DNA of 64,000 nt. It comes from Pectobacterium punjabense (GTDB lineage Bacteria; Pseudomonadota; Gammaproteobacteria; Enterobacterales; Enterobacteriaceae). Each line of letters starts with the position of its first letter. The stretch's first letter is position 1. Below are positions 58,598 to 64,000 of the stretch, piece after piece. The position numbers and the translations under genes were made by a program. The notes under the pieces were generated by a model. The model was not told the origin of the DNA, searched no databases, and worked only from the letters and a program-made list of their open reading frames with translations. The stretch spans positions 3,782,001 through 3,846,000 of the forward strand of contig NZ_CP038498.1 of assembly GCF_012427845.1 (NCBI RefSeq). Direction: 5' to 3'.

Positions 58598-59791
58598 GTG
58601 TTTCAAAACGTTGATACCTATGCCGGAGATCCTATCCTGTCTCTGATGGAAAAATTCAAACAGGACCCAAGAGCGGATAAGATCAATTTGAGTATCGGGC
58701 TCTACTACAACGAGCAGAATATTATCCCGCAACTGCGCGCCGTCAGCGCGGCGGAAAGCGCCCTGCGCCAGCCGGCTCAAAGTGCGAGCTCCTACCTGCC
58801 AATGGAAGGGTTACAGCCTTACCGTACCGCAATCCAGCATCTGCTGTTTGGTGAAAACCACGCCGCGCTGGCAGCGAACCGCATCGCTACCATCCAGACG
58901 CTGGGCGGTTCCGGCGCGCTGAAAGTCGGCGCTGATTTCCTGAAACGCTACTTTCCAGATTCAGAAGTGTGGGTCAGTGACCCTACATGGGAAAACCATA
59001 TTGCGATCTTTGAGGGCGCGGGCTTTAACGTTCACACCTACCCGTATTTCGATGGTGAAAATCTGGGTGTGAAATTTGATGCCATGCTTGCTACCTTACA
59101 AGCGTTGCCGGCACGCAGCATTGTGCTGCTGCATCCATGCTGCCACAACCCAACCGGCTCTGACCTCACCACCGAACAGTGGGATCGCGTTATTGAAGTC
59201 ATCATCGCGCGTGAATTAATTCCATTTATGGACATCGCCTATCAGGGCTTTGGCCTCGGGATCGAGCAGGATGCCTATGCGATTCGCGCCATTGCCAGCA
59301 CAGGCGTACCGGCACTCATCGCCAATTCGTTCTCCAAGATTTTCTCACTGTATAGCGAACGCGTCGGTGGCCTTTCCGTGGTGTGTGACGATGCCGACAG
59401 CGCACAGCGCGTGCTAGGTCAGCTAAAAGCAACCGTCCGCCGCAACTACTCTTCTCCACCAAATTTCGGCGCTCAGGTGGTTTCTAAAGTCCTGAACGAC
59501 ATTCAGTTGAACGCAGACTGGAAAGCGGAAGTCGAAGAGATGCGCACTCGCATTCTGAGCATGCGTCAGGAGTTGGTTTCTGCCTTGAAAAACGCGCTGC
59601 CAAACCGCAACTTCGACTATCTGCTCACCCAGCGCGGCATGTTCAGCTACACGGGCTTCAGCCCGGAACAGGTTGATCGCCTGCGTGAAGAATTCGGCGT
59701 CTATCTTATCGCCAGCGGCCGTATGTGCATGGCGGGACTGAATCACAGCAACGTCCAGCGCGTCGCTGCGGCTTTCGCCGCCATTCAGTAA
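58598..59791 (+). CDS. tyrB: Aromatic amino acid aminotransferase
   Basis: Class I PLP aminotransferase that makes phenylalanine and tyrosine (and some aspartate and leucine) by amino transfer. It is 397 residues; the PLP lysine is K247 in [16 protein letters not shown]. The full-length match to TyrB ([20 protein letters not shown]) is clear. It starts at GTG 58598 behind TAGGAGAG. In E. coli it directly follows alr; here about 3.4 kb separate them. Confidence 0.94.
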   Translation: MFQNVDTYAGDPILSLMEKFKQDPRADKINLSIGLYYNEQNIIPQLRAVSAAESALRQPAQSASSYLPMEGLQPYRTAIQHLLFGENHAALAANRIATIQTLGGSGALKVGADFLKRYFPDSEVWVSDPTWENHIAIFEGAGFNVHTYPYFDGENLGVKFDAMLATLQALPARSIVLLHPCCHNPTGSDLTTEQWDRVIEVIIARELIPFMDIAYQGFGLGIEQDAYAIRAIASTGVPALIANSFSKIFSLYSERVGGLSVVCDDADSAQRVLGQLKATVRRNYSSPPNFGAQVVSKVLNDIQLNADWKAEVEEMRTRILSMRQELVSALKNALPNRNFDYLLTQRGMFSYTGFSPEQVDRLREEFGVYLIASGRMCMAGLNHSNVQRVAAAFAAIQ

Positions 59792-59924
59792 ACCGTACAA
59801 TGACAACGCCACAGGTTTAATCGACTCACCTTTGTGAACTCGCTTAACGTGTGGCTTTTGTTTTTGCTTAGCCGCTGTTACGGTTAGGAACTCGTTTCTT
59901 TGTATTGTGTTAATCAGAACGTTC

Positions 59925-60428
59925 ATGACTACGTTACGCTACTTAAATGGTTATCCCCCTGCGATTGTCGCGCAAGCGCAAACCCTCGTTGATCAAGGCA
60001 AGCTCGGCCTGTGGCTGGAAAAAAGATACCCTGACCGCCATCACATCCAGAGTGATAAATCGCTCTATCAATTTGTCGCAGAATTGAAGCAGCGATATTT
60101 GAAGAATGCTCCGGCAATATCCAAGGTGCTTTACGACAATAAACAGAATCCAATAAAAGGGACGCTCGGGACCAATACGTTTGTGGCACGCGTGCAGGGC
60201 GGGAAATTAAAGTCCAACAACGAAATTAGAATAGCGACGTTATTTCGTGATGGCCCGGAAGATTTTCTACGCATGATCGTGATACACGAACTCGCTCACC
60301 TCAAAGAAAAAGACCATAACAAAGCGTTTTACCAGCTCTGTTGCCATATGGACCCAGACTACCATCAGTTGGAATTTGATATGCGAATCTGGCTCAACTG
60401 GCGAGAAATGGATACCACTTCGGTCTAA
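59925..60428 (+). CDS. YgjP-like zinc metallopeptidase-type protein
   Basis: A 167-residue cytoplasmic protein with the zincin motif HELAH at 121-125 (HELAHLKEKDHNKAFY), matching E. coli YgjP over its length (NGYPPAIVAQAQTLVDQGKL; YDNKQNPIKGTLGTNTFVAR). Activity on a substrate is not known. I start at 59925 (MTTLRYLNGYPP) to match YgjP, rather than at the upstream ATG at 59907. Confidence 0.88.
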   Translation: MTTLRYLNGYPPAIVAQAQTLVDQGKLGLWLEKRYPDRHHIQSDKSLYQFVAELKQRYLKNAPAISKVLYDNKQNPIKGTLGTNTFVARVQGGKLKSNNEIRIATLFRDGPEDFLRMIVIHELAHLKEKDHNKAFYQLCCHMDPDYHQLEFDMRIWLNWREMDTTSV

Positions 60429-60466
60429 AAGCCTCTTTTACTACCCAGCACAGCTACGTTCTTCTA

Positions 60467-60798
60467 TTTCTATACTACCTGTACGGCAGTGAACACGGTT
60501 CAACGGCATTAACGCTTTATTGCTCTTTTCTAAGCTGCCTGTACGGCAGCTTAGAAAAAGCACAGACACCGTTACGCCGGGTGGCAACCCGTTCACTGCC
60601 GCATAGGCAGCTTAGAAAATGCTAACCATCTACATCACAGAGCTAATAAGGTTCACTGCCGCATAGGCAGCTTAGAAATGACCACGCCGGGCACCCGACC
60701 GTATACCGGGGTTCACTGCCGCATAGGCAGCTTAGAAAATCATCTGTTTAATTGCACCAACTATCATCTTATTCACTGCCGTGCAGGCAGGTATTCTC
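60467..60798. CRISPR. Cas-less type I-F-like array with head-to-head fusion
   Basis: Plus-oriented repeats at 60591-60618, 60651-60678 and 60711-60738, with a degenerate final repeat at 60771-60798. Left of these is a reversed set: a degenerate reversed repeat at 60467-60494, a 32-nt spacer, and a palindromic double element at 60527-60557. Five spacers in all: 60495-60526, 60558-60590, 60619-60650, 60679-60710 and 60739-60770 (32 nt each, one 33). Repeats read GTTCACTGCCGCATAGGCAG followed by CTTAGAAA. Both ends carry degenerate terminal repeats facing outward, so this looks like two arrays joined at their leader ends. No leader or cas gene is visible. Confidence 0.9.
60527..60557. repeat. 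Palindromic fused CRISPR repeat
   Basis: TTTCTAAGCTGCC-TGTAC-GGCAGCTTAGAAA carries the repeat's 3' handle on both sides of the hairpin, giving a 13-bp stem instead of the usual 5. It marks the junction of the oppositely oriented halves. Confidence 0.85.
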
Positions 60799-60829
60799 GG
60801 GATAAATCGCTGGCGTCACTTATTGGGCG

Positions 60830-61249
60830 CTATTCCCCATTAAGCGTGACGACCAGCGAGCGGCTCCCGCCGTGGTTGCGGTGTTCGCACAGGTAAATAC
60901 CCTGCCAGGTGCCGATGTTCAGGCGCCCATTGGTAATGGGGATCGTCAGACTGTTACCCAACAGGCTACCTTTCAGGTGCGCGGGCATGTCGTCACTGCC
61001 TTCGTAAACATGGCGGTAGTACGGCTCATCCTCCGGCACTAAACGATTAAAAAAGCTCTCGAAATCCTGCCGCACCGTGGGGTCGGCATTTTCATTCATC
61101 GTTAGTGCCGCCGAGGTATGTTTGATGAATACATGCATCAGTCCAACGTTTATCTGGCGCAGCGCAACAACCTGCGCCAGTATTTCGTCCGTCACCAGAT
61201 GGAAGCCTCTGGCTTTCGGCTTCAGGCGGATTTCATATTGCATCCACAT
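60830..61249 (-). CDS. yjbQ: YjbQ family protein (secondary thiamine-phosphate synthase type)
   Basis: A 139-residue protein of the UPF0047 family with the conserved FIKHTSAALTMNENADPTVR, DDMPAHLKGSLLGNSLTIPI and GTWQGIYLCEHR. E. coli YjbQ shows weak thiamine-phosphate synthase activity; the physiological role is open. It is 15 bp from the uvrA stop on the same strand, so probably co-transcribed from uvrA. Confidence 0.92.
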   Translation of the reverse strand: MWMQYEIRLKPKARGFHLVTDEILAQVVALRQINVGLMHVFIKHTSAALTMNENADPTVRQDFESFFNRLVPEDEPYYRHVYEGSDDMPAHLKGSLLGNSLTIPITNGRLNIGTWQGIYLCEHRNHGGSRSLVVTLNGE

Positions 61250-61264
61250 CGCCGCCCCCTGCTA

Positions 61265-64000
61265 TCAGGCTTCACGTGCCAGAATCGGCCGCAGGAAGCG
61301 TGCAGTGTGGGACTGTTCGCACTCTGCCACCGTTTCCGGCGTGCCGGAGACCAGAATTTCTCCGCCGCCGCTGCCGCCTTCCGGTCCTAAGTCGACAATC
61401 CAGTCAGCCGTCTTAATCACGTCCAGATTGTGCTCAATCACCACGATGGTATTGCCCTGATCGCGCAGCTGATGCAGAACGGTAAGAAGCTGCTGAATAT
61501 CGGCAAAGTGCAGGCCGGTTGTGGGTTCGTCGAGAATATACAGCGTCTGCCCGGTTCCGCGTTTTGACAACTCGCGAGACAGTTTTACACGCTGCGCTTC
61601 CCCGCCGGACAGCGTGGTGGCCGACTGCCCAAGGCGAATGTACGACAGGCCGACGTCGATCAGCGTTTGCAGCTTCCGCGCCAGCGCCGGAATGGCATCA
61701 AAGAACCCTCGCGCTTCTTCGATAGTCATATCCAGCACTTCATGAATGCCTTTGCCTTTGTATTGAATTTCCAGCGTTTCACGGTTATAGCGCTTGCCTT
61801 TGCACTGGTCACACGGCACATAGACATCCGGCAGAAAGTGCATTTCGACCTTAATCACGCCGTCGCCCTGGCAGGCTTCGCAGCGTCCGCCGCGCACGTT
61901 AAAGCTGAAACGACCTGGATTATAGCCACGGGTACGCGCTTCCGGCACGCCAGCAAACAGCTCGCGAATCGGCGTGAAAATGCCGGTGTAGGTTGCCGGA
62001 TTGGAACGTGGTGTTCGACCGATCGGGCTTTGATCGATATCGATCACCTTATCGAAATGCTCCAGCCCCTGAATCTCACGGTGAGCGGCAGGTTCTGCCA
62101 ACGTCGCACCATTCAACTGGCGCTGTGCCAGTGGAAACAAAGTATCGTTGATAAGCGTAGATTTACCCGACCCTGACACGCCAGTAATACAGGTAAAAAG
62201 GCCAACCGGCAGCGTCAGCGTGACGTCTTTCAGGTTGTTGCCTTTCGCGCCAATCAGTTTCAGCACTTTGGTCGGGTCCGCAGGTACGCGCTGTTTCGGA
62301 ATTTCGATCTTGCGCTTACCACTAAGGAATTGCCCCGTCAGCGAACCCGGCACCGCCATAATCTCTTCCATTGTGCCTTCGGCGACAATCTGCCCACCGT
62401 GCACGCCCGCGCCGGGGCCGATATCAATCACATGGTCAGCAGCGCGAATCGCGTCTTCATCGTGTTCCACCACAATGACGGTATTACCCAGATTGCGCAG
62501 GTGAATCAGCGTTTCCAGCAGGCGCTCGTTATCGCGCTGGTGCAGACCAATGGACGGTTCATCCAGCACATACATTACGCCAACCAGTCCGGCACCGATC
62601 TGGCTTGCCAGACGAATACGCTGTGCCTCGCCGCCGGACAGCGTTTCCGCCGAGCGGGAGAGCGACAGGTAGTTCAGCCCAACATTCACCAGAAACTTCA
62701 GCCGATCGCCAATTTCTTTCAGCACTTTCTCGGCGATTTGAGCGCGTTGCCCGCTGAGCTTCATATTCTGGAAAAACGTCATCGCATGGCCGATGCTCAT
62801 ATCGGAAATCTGCGGCAGCGTCGTCTGTTCGACAAACACGTTACGCGCTTCTTCCCGCAGACGCGTCCCGCCGCAGCTGGCGCAGGAACGATTGCTGATG
62901 AATTTCGCTAACTCTTCGCGCACCGCCGTGGATTCCGTCTCTTTATAGCGGCGTTCCATGTTGTGCAGCACGCCCTCGAACGGATGACGACGTACCGAGG
63001 TGTCACCGCGATCGTTGATATATTTGAACTCGACGTTCTCTTTACCGGAGCCGTACAGAATCACTTTCTGCACCGCGGCAGTCAGCCCTTCAAACGGGGC
63101 ATCGACGTCAAATTTATAGTGCTCCGCCAGAGAACGCAGCATCTGGAAATAGTAGAAGTTACGGCGATCCCAGCCGCGAATCGCGCCACCCGCCAGCGAC
63201 AGCTCCGCGTTTTGCACCACGCGAGCCGGATCGAAGAACTGCTGCACGCCCAAACCATCGCAGCTTGGGCACGCGCCCGCCGGGTTGTTGAACGAGAACA
63301 TACGCGGTTCCAGCTCATGCATGCTATAGCCACATACCGGGCAGGCAAAGTTCGCCGAAAACAGCAGTTCAGGCTGCGTTGGATCGTCCATATCGGCCAC
63401 GACTACGCTTCCCCCGGACAGATCCAGCGCGGTTTCAAACGACTCTGCCAACCGCTGCGCCAGGTCTTCTCGCACTTTAAAGCGATCGACGACAACTTCG
63501 ATGGTGTGTTTTTTCTGTAGTTCCAGCTTCGGCGGATCGGATAGATCGCACACCTCGCCGTCGATGCGGGCGCGGATATAGCCCTGTGACGCCAGGTTTT
63601 CCAGCGTTTTGCTGTGCTCGCCTTTACGATCTTTCACTATTGGTGCCAGCAGCATCAGGCGCTTGCCTTCCGGCTGTGCCAGCACGTTATCGACCATCTG
63701 GCTGACCGTCTGCGCATCCAGCGGCACATCATGCTCTGGGCAGCGCGGCTCACCTACGCGTGCAAATAGCAGGCGCAGGTAGTCATGAATTTCGGTAATC
63801 GTCCCAACCGTAGAACGCGGGTTGTGAGAGGTGGATTTCTGTTCGATAGAGATGGCGGGCGACAACCCTTCGATATGATCGACATCCGGTTTTTCCATCA
63901 GCGACAAAAACTGACGGGCGTAGGCGGAGAGGGATTCCACATAGCGCCGTTGCCCTTCGGCATACAGCGTGTCAAACGCCAGCGATGACTTACCCGAACC
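61265..64000 (-). CDS. uvrA: UvrA, excinuclease ABC subunit A (5' end cut by window edge)
   Basis: DNA-damage sensor of nucleotide excision repair, a zinc-binding ABC ATPase dimer. The frame stays open to the window edge: the last 20 codons give [20 protein letters not shown], the first Walker A region, so only about 30 N-terminal residues are missing. Visible features are two ABC signatures ([16 protein letters not shown] and [16 protein letters not shown]), the second Walker A ([13 protein letters not shown]), and zinc-binding cysteine pairs ([25 protein letters not shown]). Confidence 0.97.
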   Translation of the reverse strand, partial: GSGKSSLAFDTLYAEGQRRYVESLSAYARQFLSLMEKPDVDHIEGLSPAISIEQKSTSHNPRSTVGTITEIHDYLRLLFARVGEPRCPEHDVPLDAQTVSQMVDNVLAQPEGKRLMLLAPIVKDRKGEHSKTLENLASQGYIRARIDGEVCDLSDPPKLELQKKHTIEVVVDRFKVREDLAQRLAESFETALDLSGGSVVVADMDDPTQPELLFSANFACPVCGYSMHELEPRMFSFNNPAGACPSCDGLGVQQFFDPARVVQNAELSLAGGAIRGWDRRNFYYFQMLRSLAEHYKFDVDAPFEGLTAAVQKVILYGSGKENVEFKYINDRGDTSVRRHPFEGVLHNMERRYKETESTAVREELAKFISNRSCASCGGTRLREEARNVFVEQTTLPQISDMSIGHAMTFFQNMKLSGQRAQIAEKVLKEIGDRLKFLVNVGLNYLSLSRSAETLSGGEAQRIRLASQIGAGLVGVMYVLDEPSIGLHQRDNERLLETLIHLRNLGNTVIVVEHDEDAIRAADHVIDIGPGAGVHGGQIVAEGTMEEIMAVPGSLTGQFLSGKRKIEIPKQRVPADPTKVLKLIGAKGNNLKDVTLTLPVGLFTCITGVSGSGKSTLINDTLFPLAQRQLNGATLAEPAAHREIQGLEHFDKVIDIDQSPIGRTPRSNPATYTGIFTPIRELFAGVPEARTRGYNPGRFSFNVRGGRCEACQGDGVIKVEMHFLPDVYVPCDQCKGKRYNRETLEIQYKGKGIHEVLDMTIEEARGFFDAIPALARKLQTLIDVGLSYIRLGQSATTLSGGEAQRVKLSRELSKRGTGQTLYILDEPTTGLHFADIQQLLTVLHQLRDQGNTIVVIEHNLDVIKTADWIVDLGPEGGSGGGEILVSGTPETVAECEQSHTARFLRPILAREA

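Noticed and set aside
62330..63520. Long plus-strand frames (193 and 185 codons) within uvrA
   Set aside because: Antisense shadows of uvrA; the products have no recognisable domains.

Overview
The window looks like chromosome of a soft-rot enterobacterium, most likely Pectobacterium. This is an inference from enterobacterial gene order (nsrR-rnr-rlmB; yggS-proC-yggT-yggU-rdgB-hemW; aas-lplT; lysA/lysR; dusA-pspG...qor/dnaB-alr...tyrB...yjbQ-uvrA), three chemoreceptor genes, a single OmrA-type sRNA after aas, type I-F-like CRISPR repeats and a genus-typical palindromic intergenic repeat. Both edges cut genes: the 3' part of a chemoreceptor gene on the left and the 3' part of uvrA on the right.

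1-14.4 kb is mostly core. It holds a chemoreceptor tail, the NsrR/RNase R/RlmB operon on the minus strand, a second chemoreceptor, a PAS-PAS-GAF-GGDEF diguanylate cyclase, a PilT-like ATPase (yggR) and the plus-strand run yggS-proC-yggT-yggU-rdgB-hemW.

14.4-19.8 kb is a degraded accessory islet. A parDE toxin-antitoxin locus survives only as a ParD N-terminal piece and a ParE C-terminal piece. Between them sit two overlapping genes I cannot identify, and a roughly 57-bp imperfect direct repeat flanks the region. A frameshifted GNAT gene, a small unknown gene and a complete 1246-bp IS3-family element follow. The IS has jumped into an older palindromic repeat. A histidine-phosphatase gene and an entericidin-like lipoprotein gene close the islet.

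19.8-24 kb carries elaA, lplT, aas and an omrA sRNA. In E. coli galR and then lysA-lysR follow directly. Here about 16 kb of other genes separate aas/omrA from lysA: a chemoreceptor with a C-terminal DWTSF tail, a lactose/cellobiose-type PTS with its own GH1 phospho-beta-glucosidase and two regulators (UxuR-like GntR and AscG-like LacI), a glycerate cluster (GntP-type permease, glycerate kinase, pyruvate kinase, CdaR-type regulator), and an XRE-cupin regulator divergent from an EamA exporter.

40-47.2 kb has lysA/lysR, then a LysR gene divergent from an overlapping pair: an exported MBL-fold protein with altered metal ligands and a DsbA-like thiol oxidoreductase. A low-GC islet of uncharacterised genes, including an ATP-grasp enzyme, comes next. 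47.3-64 kb is the core run dusA-pspG-(P450)-qor/dnaB-alr-tyrB-ygjP-yjbQ-uvrA. It is interrupted by a cytochrome P450, an aroP-like permease with an Lrp-like regulator, a YitT-family membrane protein and two cas-less CRISPR remnants. The larger remnant appears to be two arrays fused head to head through a palindromic double repeat.
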